19,864 nucleotides of DNA from Lentisphaeria bacterium (GCA_003477185.1 DMTJ01000498.1:1-19864); one strand, 5' to 3'; shown: positions 1-8,782, counted from the stretch's first letter. Translations and numbers: made by a program. The notes: generated by a model from the sequence alone, not told the origin.

Positions 1-452
1 CTCAGCAGAGCTCGCTTCCGTTTCTCCGGCACCCACACCGCACACCAAAACACGTCATTGCAACAAATTGCACCCAGATAGAAAGGCACTACGTACTACT
101 CAACGACCCGCGATTCACGAAAAGTTGCCGCCACCTGGCTCCGGCAACGGCAACACCTCTAGGGGCGCTGGCTATTTTCGCGTAGTTCTTTCCGGAGGAG
201 TCGCTGCGGTATACACTTTAGCGGCTTTCTGGAGGGGCTACGGTGTGGTCCCAAGTGAGTATTATGCCACCGTCGCAAGGTTCTGCTGCGAGCGAACCCG
301 GATGGGATGGATGGTGCTGGGACCGATGATGCTAATGCCTTCGGCGCGCACGAAGGGCAGGCCAGCTGCTGCTTCTGCTGCGGTGATTACGCGGGTGCCG
401 GAGTAAGTTGCCGCTTTGGTCGGAATGCTAGTGAGGCGGAACTGGTCCCGTA
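1..452. other. Intergenic stretch with no recognisable gene
   Basis: I see no protein family in any frame here and no RNA gene. The plus-strand open frames are short and rich in low-information residues. On the minus strand one frame stays open from about 511 down to a TAA at 262-264 and has a fairly protein-like composition (for example GISIIGPSTIHPIRV), but its upstream third overlaps the tail of the sulfatase remnant and it has no good start. It may be the eroded end of another gene or chance. Bases 1-260 show nothing I can name. Confidence 0.5.
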
Positions 453-1331
453 CTATCGTGGAATTCTTAGCTTTTGCTGGAGCAATGCTTCGAGGTAGGC
501 CTGTAATTCAGCGTGCTCGGGTGCATTGATGAGGTTGCTCATTTGGTAGGGATCGGTCTTGTCGTCCCGAAGGAGCCAGGACCCGTCTTGGGCAGGTAGG
601 TAGGTGTGGCGCATGGTGCGCACGCCGCGGTAAGGGGAGTATGTCGTTGAATTGCAGCTCGGTGTGGGGCACGGGCATGTTGAGGAAGGCGGCGTCGTTT
701 TCGGCTACGAGTTGCTCGCCACGTATCTCCGGAGACCAGTCTCTACCTTCGACGGTTTGCGGAGTTCGCAAACCGCAGAGCCGGAGGAGCGTGGGCATGA
801 TGTCGAAGGCGTGATCGCGGATGTGTTGGGCGGCGGTGCGGCTTCGGCCAAAGGCGTCGTGGTCGCCCCATGGATGGAGGGTGGGCTTTGTTGTGATAGT
901 AGCCGGAGTTCTGGTAGTCGCGCGTGCACTCGACGCCTTTCCAATCATCAAAGCCGAGCTGGTGCGAGCCGGCCACGGGCAGGCAGGGATCGGCGCGCGC
1001 AGAGCCCGTCAGGACTGCCGTATAGATGCCATTTGCCGATGTAGGCGGTGTGGTATTCGCCATCGTTAAAGGCGCGGGCAATGCTGTTGCAGTCGAGGGA
1101 CAACTCGACGTCGTTGATGAAGACGCCGTGGGTGAGGGGATACTGGCCGGACATGAGGCTTCCGCGAAAGGGACAGCAGACGAAGCAGCCACTCGCCCCA
1201 TGTGTGAGATTGAGGCTGTGCCGAGTGAGCTCATCAAGCACGGCGCTCTCGCAGTTGGGATCGCCTACGTTGCCGGTGGCCTACGCGCGCCATTCGTCAG
1301 CGAAAAGAAACACTACGTTGGGTTGTTTCAC
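453..1331 (-). pseudogene. Sulfatase pseudogene (amber stop, frameshifts, internal deletion)
   Basis: Pieces of one type I sulfatase appear in order across all three minus frames. A likely GTG start (1329-1331) gives VKQPNVVFLFADEWRA, the metal-binding N-terminus. A TAG at 1281-1283 follows where relatives have Q, and the same frame resumes with the formylglycine site CCPFRGSLMSGQYP and YIGKWHLYGSPDG (to about 1005). The frame then shifts to HQLGFDDWKGVECTRDYQ, and shifts again near 880-890 to LHPWGDHDAFGRSRTAAQ. At about 808 RDHA is joined directly to FDIMPTLLRLCGL, so some 200 residues of the usual core, including the second metal-site histidines, are missing; that number is from memory of the family. 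A last shift, explained by one extra base in a four-base run at 634-637, leads to YRGVRTMRHTYL and DGSWLLRDDKTDPYQMSNL, ending at TAG 453-455. Intact it would be a secreted or periplasmic sulfate-ester hydrolase. It cannot make an active enzyme now. Confidence 0.88.
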
Positions 1332-1353
1332 TTGGCCTTCGGGTGGAAGTGAT

Positions 1354-2295
1354 TCAGCAGTTGTAGCGGCGGAGGGTGACCTTCCAGCGCAGCGATTCGG
1401 CGGCGCGCTTGTGGAGCCACTGCTGGAGGGCGCTCGGACGGAGGCAGGCGGCGATGGCGTAGACGTCGCGATCGGAACAGCGAAAGAGGACGGGCAGGGC
1501 ATCTGCGGAGTCGAAGACTTTGGCAAGATTGCGGCGGGCCAGGCGAAAGGCTGTCTGGCCGCAGCCGAAGCGGCTCAGGACGTAGCCGAACAGGCCGACG
1601 GGGATGGCATAGAGCCATTGGAGGGGCCCGGTGAGCAGGAAGATGTTTGCGTACTCGACGGCTAGGAGCGAGAGCGCGCCGCCAGCGAGGAGGTAGGAGT
1701 CCAACGGGCTGCGGAGCATTCCACCGATGAACTTGCGAAAGCCGGAGCTGGCGGTTCGATAGGCGAACATTTCTTCGAAAGCACGGCTGTGAAAGCCAAT
1801 CCGGGCGATGTGGCAGAGTTCGTGGGCCATGAGTTCGTTGCGGCTGTAAATCAGCCAGCGATCTTTCTTCTGGAAGCCTTTTCGAATGACAAAAACGGCG
1901 AAGAAGTCTTCGTAGGAGTAAAGGGCGCAGCCAGCAAAAAGAAGGCCCATTCCTTGATTGGTGTAGAATCCGGGGACCCAGTGGATGGCGAAGTCATAAA
2001 GCCCCCAGGTTGCGGACACCGCATCTTGGTAAGCTTTCTCGCGGATGCGCTCAGCGCGGGTGAGGCTGAACTCGTAGAACTCGACCGGGCCTTCCTCGAG
2101 CTTGGTCCGCAGTTCTTCGATATTTCCGCGGAGCTTGCGCAGTCGCTCGGCATAGTCAGGGCCGGATTCGTCGGGGCCGATGAGCAAGCCGAGGGCGTCG
2201 AGGTGGACGCAGGCGTCAAGGTCACCGGCTGCGGCTTTCGCAAGCGTCTCGTCAGCGAGGGCTTCTTTTACGGAGAGACGAGGCCGCTTTTTCAC
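1354..2295 (-). CDS. Putative membrane-bound zinc metalloprotease (HExxH)
   Basis: This encodes 313 residues with a GTG start (2293-2295); no clear ribosome site precedes it and there is no nearby ATG. Residues 1-90 are charged and helical. A mildly hydrophobic stretch lies at about 100-140. HELCH at 158-162 fits the HExxH zinc-binding and catalytic motif, and FEEMFAY at 173-179 offers a glutamate (E174 or E175) about 12 residues after the second histidine, as in gluzincin-type peptidases. Two strong membrane segments follow at about 201-220 and 222-240, then a basic tail. I do not recognise the family, so substrate and topology are unknown. It is divergent from the ParA gene and lies 22 bp upstream of the dead sulfatase in the same direction. 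The peptidase assignment rests on the motif alone and the protein could also be a non-catalytic homologue. Confidence 0.72.
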   Translation of the reverse strand: MKKRPRLSVKEALADETLAKAAAGDLDACVHLDALGLLIGPDESGPDYAERLRKLRGNIEELRTKLEEGPVEFYEFSLTRAERIREKAYQDAVSATWGLYDFAIHWVPGFYTNQGMGLLFAGCALYSYEDFFAVFVIRKGFQKKDRWLIYSRNELMAHELCHIARIGFHSRAFEEMFAYRTASSGFRKFIGGMLRSPLDSYLLAGGALSLLAVEYANIFLLTGPLQWLYAIPVGLFGYVLSRFGCGQTAFRLARRNLAKVFDSADALPVLFRCSDRDVYAIAACLRPSALQQWLHKRAAESLRWKVTLRRYNC

Positions 2296-2437
2296 GTGGC
2301 TGGCTGCAAATCAACTGGAATCACGGCAAGTAGGCGCTCTATTTGGGAGGATCGAAGCTCGGCGAGAAAACGCGCTACGTTACACCGGGATGGCGATTGT
2401 TCACGGCGGGCTGGCATGGGTTTGGGCCGGAGCGTGT

Positions 2438-2452
2438 TTGCGAACTTCGCAA
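2438..2452. promoter_or_regulatory. 15-bp palindrome upstream of parA (possible operator)
   Basis: TTGCGAA and TTCGCAA form a perfect 7-1-7 inverted repeat centred on 2445, about 43 bp before the ParA start. It is too tight for an RNA hairpin and looks more like a dimeric protein site. It is not the parS consensus. Small ParA proteins often repress their own operon, so an operator is plausible, but this is inference. Confidence 0.35.
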
Positions 2453-2475
2453 CCGGCACGAGAAAGTCACATTAT
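2446..2475 (+). promoter_or_regulatory. Possible parA promoter
   Basis: TTCGCA at 2446-2451 (4 of 6 matches to the -35 consensus), an 18-base spacer, then CATTAT at 2470-2475 (4 of 6 to the -10 consensus). The -35 element overlaps the right arm of the palindrome, which would suit repression. The match is weak. Confidence 0.25.
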
Positions 2476-2494
2476 CAACCGTCAGCGGGAAATC

Positions 2495-3229
2495 ATGGGC
2501 ACGTTAGCACTTTACAGCATCAAGGGAGGCGTGGGCAAGACTGCCGCCGCCGTGAATCTGGCCTTCAGCGCCCAACAGGCTGGCGCACATGTTTTACTGA
2601 TCGACCTGGATCCACAGGCATCTGCGTCGTTTTACTTTCGGACGCAGCCCAGGAAAAAGTTTGATCAGGAAAGTCTGCTGTCTGGGGGCAAGGAAGTGTT
2701 GCGCGGGATCCGCGGAACGGACTACGAGGGGTTGGACTTGCTCCCGGCGAATCTGTCCTACCGCAATCTGGACCTGGCGCTGGACAGCAAGAAGCGATCG
2801 CGAAAGCAGCTCAAGGACATTCTGCAGCCTCTCGGCAAGGCCTATGACTGGATTATCATCGACTGCCCGCCAAATCTGACGTTACTTTCGGAGAATGTGT
2901 TTTCGGCCGCGGATGCATTGGTGGTGCCGTTTGTTCCGACGACGCTGTCGACACGAACCTACGAGCAGCTGATTGGGTTCTTGCGCGAGCAGGACATTTC
3001 GCGCAGGAAGCTGGTCCCGTTTTTTTCGATGGTGGAGCGCCGAAAATCCATGCACAAGGCCGTGATGGCTGAGGCTGCTGGGAAGCGCTTTCTAAAGACC
3101 ACAGTACCGTACAGTGCGGTGGTCGAGAAGATGGGGCTGACGCGTGAGCCAGTCGCGGTTTTCTCGCCGCGCAGTAAGGCAGCAGTGGCCTTTGGGAGCC
3201 TCTGGGAAGAGATCGCGGCGCGAGTCTAG
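2495..3229 (+). CDS. ParA/Soj-family ATPase, orphan
   Basis: This encodes 244 residues of a deviant-Walker P-loop ATPase that binds nucleoid DNA as an ATP dimer and positions cargo such as plasmids, chromosome origins or protein complexes. The sequence shows KGGVGKT at 10-16 (Walker A with the signature lysine), IDLDPQ at 36-41 (Walker A') and WIIIDCPP at 119-126 (Walker B aspartate D123). Length is normal for a small ParA without an N-terminal DNA-binding domain. The ATG at 2495 follows GCGGGA and places the P-loop at the usual distance; the frame stays open further upstream, but that part is shadow of the opposite-strand gene. There is no parB or parS partner nearby, so it may position some other complex. 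Its divergent neighbour is the HExxH membrane protein. The cargo is unknown. Confidence 0.9.
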   Translation: MGTLALYSIKGGVGKTAAAVNLAFSAQQAGAHVLLIDLDPQASASFYFRTQPRKKFDQESLLSGGKEVLRGIRGTDYEGLDLLPANLSYRNLDLALDSKKRSRKQLKDILQPLGKAYDWIIIDCPPNLTLLSENVFSAADALVVPFVPTTLSTRTYEQLIGFLREQDISRRKLVPFFSMVERRKSMHKAVMAEAAGKRFLKTTVPYSAVVEKMGLTREPVAVFSPRSKAAVAFGSLWEEIAARV

Positions 3230-3235
3230 TGTTCT

Positions 3236-3329
3236 GTTAAACCAAATTTAACGGGTGCGATGCGGCCTTTCCGGCGGTGAAGCAAGCCGTATCGCCTAAA
3301 CAATACCACAGGATCGCTGTCGCCGATCC
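3236..3329. other. Two small inverted repeats between convergent genes
   Basis: In the 169-bp gap between parA and the UDP-glucose dehydrogenase gene, which converge, GTTAAA and TTTAAC pair around a 5-base loop (3236-3252), and GGATCG and CGATCC pair around a 7-base loop (3311-3329). Neither is followed by a run of T on the relevant strand, so they are at best poor intrinsic terminators. The rest of the gap shows nothing. Confidence 0.25.
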
Positions 3330-3398
3330 GAGCTCACTTCAGCATCCGAAATCATCCATAATCTACTCGCCAAAATAGACCTGACAGGACACTGACCG

Positions 3399-4763
3399 CT
3401 ATTCGAGGTGCGTCAGTGCGGCCTTGCCAATCGGGTAGACGTTGAACCCGATCTCATGCAATTCCTTGTGGTTCAGCAGGTTGCGACCATCGAAGATGAA
3501 CGCGGGCTTGACCATGGAGTCGTGGATGCGGACAAAGTCGAGATCGCGATACTGTTGCCACTCTGTCATGACTGCGATCGCATGTGCGCCCTTGGCGGCT
3601 TCGTAGGGATCCTGTTCATAGGTCACAGCGTCTTCATTCAGGTCCTTCGCTGCATTCACCAGCGCCTGGGGGTCGGTGATGACAACATCGGCGCGTTCAG
3701 CGAGCAACTGGCGTGATACGGTCAGGGCTGGGCTCTCGCGAGTGTCGCCGGTGTCTGCCTTGAAGGCAAAGCCGAACAGCGTAATGCGCTTACCAACGAT
3801 GGTGTTGAACATGGCGCTAATCATGCGGTTGACGAAGCGCTCGCCTTGGTAGGAGTTCATGGCTACAACCTGACGCCAGTAATCGGCCACTTCATCCAGT
3901 CCATAGGTCTCGCAGAGGTAGACTAGGTTCAGAATGTCTTTTTTGAAGCATGAGCCGCCGAAGCCGACGCTAGCGCGCAGAAACTTGGCACCGATGCGGG
4001 AATCCATGCCGATTGCGCGGCTGACTTCATCTACGTTTGCCTCGGTGGCTTCGCAGACGGAGGCGATGCTGTTGATCGAGCTGATACGCTGCGCGAGAAA
4101 GGCGTTGGCTGTCAGTTTGGAAAGCTCGCTGGACCAGACATTGGTGGTGAGGATCTTCTCAGGTGGCACCCACTGTGCGTAGATACTCGCGAGTTTTTCG
4201 ATTGCGGCCTGTCCGGTCTCGGTTTCATGCCCGCCGATGAGGATCCGGTCGGGATCCATCAGATCGGTGATGGCGGTGCCTTCAGCCAGAAATTCCGGGT
4301 TGGAAAGGACTTCGAAATGTACGTTGCCATCGCCCGAGTGGAGGATGCGTTCCATAGCGCGAGCGGTGCGAACCGGGAGGGTACTCTTCTCGACCACGAT
4401 CTTGTCACTGGTGGAGTTCTCGAGGATCTGGCGGGCGGTCTTCTCCCAATACTGGAGGTCCGCTGCGCAACCGGCACCCCGGCCGAAGGTCTTGGTGGGC
4501 GTGTTCACACTAACAAAGATAATGTCAGCATCTGCAATTCCTTGATCTACTTCGGTGGAAAAGATGAGATTTCGGCCCCGACTGCTCTGCACGACCTCGA
4601 GGAGGCCTGGTTCGTAAATGGGCAGGGTGTCGGATTTCCAGGCTGCGATACGATCTGGATTGATGTCCACCACTGTGACTTGGACGTCGGGGCAGTTTTG
4701 GGCGATAACCGCCATGGTTGGGCCACCTACGTAGCCAGCTCCGATACAAAGAATTTTGGTCAT
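3399..4763 (-). CDS. UDP-glucose 6-dehydrogenase, animal-like type
   Basis: The enzyme oxidises UDP-glucose twice with NAD to UDP-glucuronate, a cytosolic precursor for capsule, exopolysaccharide and modified lipid sugars. The 454 residues begin [16 protein letters not shown], the NAD-binding Rossmann motif. The catalytic set is present: E161 (FLAEGTA), K216 and N220 ([15 protein letters not shown]), C272 ([10 protein letters not shown]) and D276. A C-terminal UDP-binding domain follows, with [16 protein letters not shown] and [10 protein letters not shown]. These motifs match the human and plant form more closely than the short bacterial Ugd form (from memory of those sequences). The ATG overlaps the recN stop as ATGA (4760-4763) and follows AAAGG, which fixes the start; 18 further in-frame codons upstream lie inside recN. 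It is the last gene of the long minus-strand run. Confidence 0.94.
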   Translation of the reverse strand: MTKILCIGAGYVGGPTMAVIAQNCPDVQVTVVDINPDRIAAWKSDTLPIYEPGLLEVVQSSRGRNLIFSTEVDQGIADADIIFVSVNTPTKTFGRGAGCAADLQYWEKTARQILENSTSDKIVVEKSTLPVRTARAMERILHSGDGNVHFEVLSNPEFLAEGTAITDLMDPDRILIGGHETETGQAAIEKLASIYAQWVPPEKILTTNVWSSELSKLTANAFLAQRISSINSIASVCEATEANVDEVSRAIGMDSRIGAKFLRASVGFGGSCFKKDILNLVYLCETYGLDEVADYWRQVVAMNSYQGERFVNRMISAMFNTIVGKRITLFGFAFKADTGDTRESPALTVSRQLLAERADVVITDPQALVNAAKDLNEDAVTYEQDPYEAAKGAHAIAVMTEWQQYRDLDFVRIHDSMVKPAFIFDGRNLLNHKELHEIGFNVYPIGKAALTHLE

Positions 4764-6442
4764 GATGCAGCCTTTGCCATTTTTATGAGTTCGCGAGCGT
4801 GATCTTTTACCACGCATGAGTTGTCGGTACTGCCCAACATGCGGGCGACTTCGTCAATTTTTTCTGTAGACTTTAGGATTGAGACTTCTGCGTGGGTACG
4901 CTGTGAGGTGACGTGCTTTTGGACACGAAAATGCCGGCTCCCACCCGCTGCTACCTGCGGGGTGTGGGTGATGCAGAGGATTTGGCGTTCTCCGCCAAGT
5001 CGTGCCATTTCTCTGCCCACTGCTGCTGCTGTGGTCCCGCCGATGTTGGCATCGATCTCATCAAAGATCAGCACCGGAATCCGGTCGGCCGCAGCCAGAA
5101 CAGTCTTGAGGGCGAGCATGACGCGCGCGATCTCTCCGCTACTGGCGATCTCGCGCAGGTTGTGGGCACCCTCGCCGGGGTTCGGGGCAAACCGAAACTC
5201 CACGCGGTCGATCCCCGTGGCAGCCGGAGGAGCGTCGGTAAAGGCAAGGTCGAATTGGCAGTCCTTGAACCCCAGCACTTTCAGCTTGTCGGTGATCTGC
5301 GTGGCTAGGCCGGGAGCGGCTTTGCGACGGGCTTTCCCCAGCTTCTTGGCGATTTGGAGATGTGCGGACTCCGCATCGGTCACTGCGTGCTGCAACTCCT
5401 GGCGCGTCTGCTCCGCATCGTCGTAGCTGGCAAGATCGGTGCGGAGCTTGGCGGCAAATTCCTGGACGCGCTCCACGGTCGGTCCGTACTTGCGGAGGAG
5501 GCCATGAACAACGGAGAGGCGCTCCTCGATGGCTTGGAGGGCGAATGGGTCCAGCTCGAGTTGCCCGACCACAACCGTGAGTTCTTCTTGAAAGGCCTGG
5601 GTGTGGGCGATTGCTGCCTCGAGCAACTCAATCAGAACGGGGCCGCGCTGATCATCAATCTCGGCGACGTCCTGGAGGTCTCGCATCATGCTGCCGAACT
5701 GCTGTAGGACCGCGTCGTCGTCTTCCTCCAAGGCCGTGCGACAGCGATCGAGAATGCCGACGAGCTGGCTGGCATTGGAGGCCACGGAATGAGTATGCGA
5801 CAGCTCGGCGACTTCGTCTGGGTTGAGGTTTGCCGCTTCGATTTCGTCCAGCTGATAGCGCATGTTCTCCAGTTGGGCGGGATTGGGTGCGTTACGCTCC
5901 CAATGTTCGAGCGCCCTCTGCGCGGTCTGACAGGCCGCGTAGGCTGTTGCACAGCTCGCTCGGGCGAGCTGTGCGCCGGTAAAGGTGTCAAGCGCCTGGA
6001 GCTGGCGTCTTACGTCAAATAGCGACTGGTGATCGTAGGGGCCGTGCATGTCCACCAAGAGGTTGCCCAAGTCCCTCAAGGTGCTGAGGTTCACGGGGCA
6101 GCCGTTCACGTAGTTTCGGTTGGTTTTCTCGGTGATGACACGCCGTAGCAGCAGTTGCCCCTGCTCACATGGTGGGCAGCCGCTAGGCTCAAGCAACTGG
6201 TTCAGCTCTGCAATCAACTCGGGGCGCCCAGCTAATTCATAGATAGCGCTCACGGAGCAGGATGTAGCGTCCCGCCGGATCCGGGTCCGGTCCGCGCGTT
6301 GGCCCAAGAGCATTTGAATGGCGCCAAGGATGATGGACTTGCCAGCACCGGTCTCACCCGTGACGATGTTCAGCCCCGGGGAAAACTCGAGCTCTAGGTC
6401 CTCGATGAGGGCCAGATTGTGAATCATCAGGCTTGCGATCAA
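4760..6442 (-). CDS. recN: DNA repair protein RecN
   Basis: RecN is an SMC-like ATPase that acts at double-strand breaks in recombinational repair. The 560 residues match the usual length of about 550. Walker A GETGAGKS is at 29-36, the Q-loop region reads GPYDHQSLF at 134-142, two helical coiled-coil arms fill about 160-380, the ABC signature SSGEIAR is at 434-440, Walker B LIFDEID at 458-464 and the switch histidine in THTPQ at 492-496. The start is a TTG (6440-6442) preceded by AGGTG; it overlaps the stop of the upstream gene as TTGA and gives the N-terminus [20 protein letters not shown] expected for RecN. An ATG five codons later would lose part of the first strand. No LexA-type box is visible because the gene lies inside an operon. 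Confidence 0.96.
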   Translation of the reverse strand: MIASLMIHNLALIEDLELEFSPGLNIVTGETGAGKSIILGAIQMLLGQRADRTRIRRDATSCSVSAIYELAGRPELIAELNQLLEPSGCPPCEQGQLLLRRVITEKTNRNYVNGCPVNLSTLRDLGNLLVDMHGPYDHQSLFDVRRQLQALDTFTGAQLARASCATAYAACQTAQRALEHWERNAPNPAQLENMRYQLDEIEAANLNPDEVAELSHTHSVASNASQLVGILDRCRTALEEDDDAVLQQFGSMMRDLQDVAEIDDQRGPVLIELLEAAIAHTQAFQEELTVVVGQLELDPFALQAIEERLSVVHGLLRKYGPTVERVQEFAAKLRTDLASYDDAEQTRQELQHAVTDAESAHLQIAKKLGKARRKAAPGLATQITDKLKVLGFKDCQFDLAFTDAPPAATGIDRVEFRFAPNPGEGAHNLREIASSGEIARVMLALKTVLAAADRIPVLIFDEIDANIGGTTAAAVGREMARLGGERQILCITHTPQVAAGGSRHFRVQKHVTSQRTHAEVSILKSTEKIDEVARMLGSTDNSCVVKDHARELIKMAKAAS

Positions 6443-7578
6443 CTTAGCACCTGACGGATTTTGCGCGCAAGGTCGATTAGGCGATAGGGCTTTTTGAGGA
6501 AGCCAGCAGCGCCTGCGGCGAGGACGTCCTGGGCATCTTCTTCGGCCACGTAGCCACTGGAAAGTAGGACCTTTGCATCGGGGTCAATCTTATGGAGGGC
6601 AAAGTATGCGTCGTAGCCGTTCATTTCAGGCATGATCATGTCTAGCAGGACTAGATCGATCTCGCCGGGATTGTCCGCGTAGATATCTACGCACTCTTTG
6701 CCCGTCGCCGCTAGGACTACGGTGTAGCCGAGCGATTGCAGCATGTCGATTACGACGTCCCAGATGATTGCCTCGTCGTCGACGAGGAGAATGGTCTCGG
6801 TGCCGCCTAGGTCTGCTTCGTTTACGGACTCGCCGCCAGACATGGTGCCTTCGCCCCGGGAGAAAGGGAGGTAGGCGCGACAGGTCTCGGGCCCACGGGT
6901 TCTCGAGCAGAAAAGGTCGCCGCTGTGCAGGCGCAGTGCCCCGAAGACGAACAGCAGGCGGCGGCTAGCCTCGAACTTGCCGTGGGCAGAGATATACTCG
7001 AGCAGGGGGATGAACTCTTCTTCGGGTACCTGCGGGCCGCAGGTCACTGTCAGAAATTCGCGATCGTCTTCGCCTAGGTCCGTACCACGCTGGGCTGGCA
7101 CCGCGCTGACGTGGTTCAGATTGACACTGAGTGTCGGGTGCTTGTTGGACTCTATGGAGACACAGGGTAGCTGGAACATCGCCTGCTGAAGGAGCAGAAT
7201 GTTCCCCCATACGGCCGCATTCTCGCACTGCATGGTAAGCGACGCGTCGGTTAACTCGATGCGGGAGATTCGGTCGGTCACCCCGTGCATCAGCGAGCTT
7301 AAGTCCAGTGCCTCGAAGTCACGCTCTGCATCTTCGGGATCAGGATCACTGGTACCTAGCAGGGTCTGGGCCTGACTGAGTGCGGCACGGCCATCGCGGA
7401 GATAGACGACAGCCGCTGGGTTATCCTCTAGCTCTAACTCGACCAAGTCCTGATAACTGGATGCCCGCTCGAGAAGATAGGCGAGCCCTGCGGACTGCCC
7501 GGAAACCAGCGCCTCTGCGTAAACAGCGCGCTCGTCCTCCGGCAAATTCGACAGTGTGAACGGGTTTAGTTCAGCCAT
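6439..7578 (-). CDS. Degenerate histidine-kinase-like protein with C-terminal receiver domain
   Basis: This encodes 379 residues. Residues 260-379 are a complete response-regulator receiver: acidic pair D267 and D268, phospho-acceptor D313 (LVLLDMIMPEMNG), S340/S341 and K363 (FLKKPY). Residues 1-245 look like the eroded tail of a sensor kinase: AAVWGNILLLQQAMFQLP resembles the helix carrying the N-box, and LHSGDLFCSRTRG...CRAYLPFS resembles the end of an HATPase domain. I cannot find a phospho-acceptor histidine, a DxGxG box or a glycine-rich ATP lid, so kinase activity is unlikely. The ATG at 7578 overlaps the rodA stop by 8 bp with GGAA upstream; a TTG seven codons earlier is an alternative. 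Downstream it overlaps recN. There is no DNA-binding output domain, so it probably acts by protein contact. Target unknown. Confidence 0.8.
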   Translation of the reverse strand: MAELNPFTLSNLPEDERAVYAEALVSGQSAGLAYLLERASSYQDLVELELEDNPAAVVYLRDGRAALSQAQTLLGTSDPDPEDAERDFEALDLSSLMHGVTDRISRIELTDASLTMQCENAAVWGNILLLQQAMFQLPCVSIESNKHPTLSVNLNHVSAVPAQRGTDLGEDDREFLTVTCGPQVPEEEFIPLLEYISAHGKFEASRRLLFVFGALRLHSGDLFCSRTRGPETCRAYLPFSRGEGTMSGGESVNEADLGGTETILLVDDEAIIWDVVIDMLQSLGYTVVLAATGKECVDIYADNPGEIDLVLLDMIMPEMNGYDAYFALHKIDPDAKVLLSSGYVAEEDAQDVLAAGAAGFLKKPYRLIDLARKIRQVLS

Positions 7579-8782
7579 GGGTAAGTTCCAGCTTATCAAC
7601 GTGTTGCGGGCGGTGCATGTAGATACTCTGGAGCAATCCGACGCAAATCAAGAGTGATAACATAAAAGAACCGCCGCGACTCACAAACGGCAATGGGATT
7701 CCAATGATCGGCGCAAGGCCGATTGTCATGCCAACATTGATATATAAATGGGCGCAGAGCAAGGCTGCGATGCCTACGGCGATGTTCCTGCCAAACTGAT
7801 TGCCAGCCACCATCGAGACATAAACGCAGCACATGATCAGCAGCCACTGGATCGTCAGCAAGATGACGCTGCCGACAAATCCCGACTCTTCGGCGATGAC
7901 GGAGAAGATAAAGTCGGACGGGGCGACGTTTCGCGGTAAGAAACCCAGCGCATTCTGGGTGCCCTGCATATAGCCCTTGCCCCAAATCCCGCCACTGCCA
8001 ACGGCAAGCAGCGATTGATGCGCGTTGTAGCCTTCGCGGGAAATGTTCGGGGGCTCGTGGTTCTGGCGCATTTCTGCGGGCATCAGGTGGTAGGCGAAGA
8101 CCCAGACTCGATCGCGGTGGTGCTGCTTCGCGAGATTGTTCCAAGTGTACGGTAAAAACGGGAGGATGATAACCGCAAGGCAAAAAAGCCAGCGCAGCTT
8201 TAAACCTGAGAGGAACAGGATCGCCAGAGCAATCGGGACCAGCGTGAGGGCGCTTCCGACGTCCGGCTGGCACAGAATTAAGGCCGCGGGAATTCCGGCA
8301 GCAACGCCACCGATCAGCACGCTGTGCCAAAAGTTGGATGGATCCAAGGAGGGCCTTGAGGCCAGAAAGGCGAGCAGAAGAATCGAGCCGACCTTGCCGA
8401 ACTCCGAAGGTTGGACGGTGACGGGGCCGAGGTCAATCCAACTTTTTGCGCCATTGATTTCATCCCCCACCAAGACCACCAGCACAAGCCCGGCGATGGT
8501 GAGGAAGAAGAGATGCCAGATATAGCGGGCGAGAACTCGGTAGTCGAGCATGGCAACACCAACCATGCAGACACTGCCGATTCCTGCGTACAGACATTGA
8601 CGGACCCACATCCCACTAAAGCGGCCGCCGCTCTGTTGCCCTGCGGCATAAAGGAATGCCACGCCGTATACGATTGCCCCAGCCACCAAAATCAACATTG
8701 CCAGATTCACACGTCGGGCGCGCAGCCAAGCCGCCCGTAGGAGAACAGTGGCGGTAAGGCGGCTTTTTAGGGCAATCCTCAT
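7571..8782 (-). CDS. rodA: Rod-shape peptidoglycan polymerase RodA (SEDS family)
   Basis: RodA is a polytopic inner-membrane glycosyltransferase that polymerises lipid II with its partner PBP2 in the elongasome. The 403 residues carry about ten membrane segments after a basic N-terminus. Diagnostic motifs are GAKSWIDLGPVTVQPSEFGK (111-130), CQPDVGSA (171-178), APSDFIFSVIAEE (287-299), with D290 matching the essential aspartate of E. coli RodA, and GIPLPFVSRGGS near the C-terminus. The ATG is at 8780-8782 with only a weak GGGAC upstream. It lies 63 bp after carA and overlaps the next gene by 8 bp. The usual mreBCD and mrdA partners are not in the window. Confidence 0.95.
   Translation of the reverse strand: MRIALKSRLTATVLLRAAWLRARRVNLAMLILVAGAIVYGVAFLYAAGQQSGGRFSGMWVRQCLYAGIGSVCMVGVAMLDYRVLARYIWHLFFLTIAGLVLVVLVGDEINGAKSWIDLGPVTVQPSEFGKVGSILLLAFLASRPSLDPSNFWHSVLIGGVAAGIPAALILCQPDVGSALTLVPIALAILFLSGLKLRWLFCLAVIILPFLPYTWNNLAKQHHRDRVWVFAYHLMPAEMRQNHEPPNISREGYNAHQSLLAVGSGGIWGKGYMQGTQNALGFLPRNVAPSDFIFSVIAEESGFVGSVILLTIQWLLIMCCVYVSMVAGNQFGRNIAVGIAALLCAHLYINVGMTIGLAPIIGIPLPFVSRGGSFMLSLLICVGLLQSIYMHRPQHVDKLELTHG

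Noticed and set aside
1281..1283. Programmed readthrough or pyrrolysine at the sulfatase TAG
   Set aside because: The gene also has three frameshifts and a large deletion, so the stop is a decay lesion.
1048..1665. Plus-strand open frame of about 205 codons
   Set aside because: It lies opposite the sulfatase remnant and the metalloprotease gene, has no family features and its composition mirrors the opposite strand.
2180..2494. N-terminal extension of ParA
   Set aside because: It overlaps the divergent gene on the other strand; ParA proteins start just before the P-loop, as with the ATG at 2495.
1789..2664. Plus-strand open frame of about 291 codons
   Set aside because: It is antisense to the metalloprotease gene and then runs out of frame into parA; no recognisable domain.
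3311..3329. Intrinsic terminator between the convergent genes
   Set aside because: The six-pair hairpin has no T-run on either side, so I list it only as an inverted repeat.
4764..4817. 18-codon extension of the UDP-glucose dehydrogenase
   Set aside because: It is inside recN, and the ATGA overlap with AAAGG upstream gives the proper Rossmann start.
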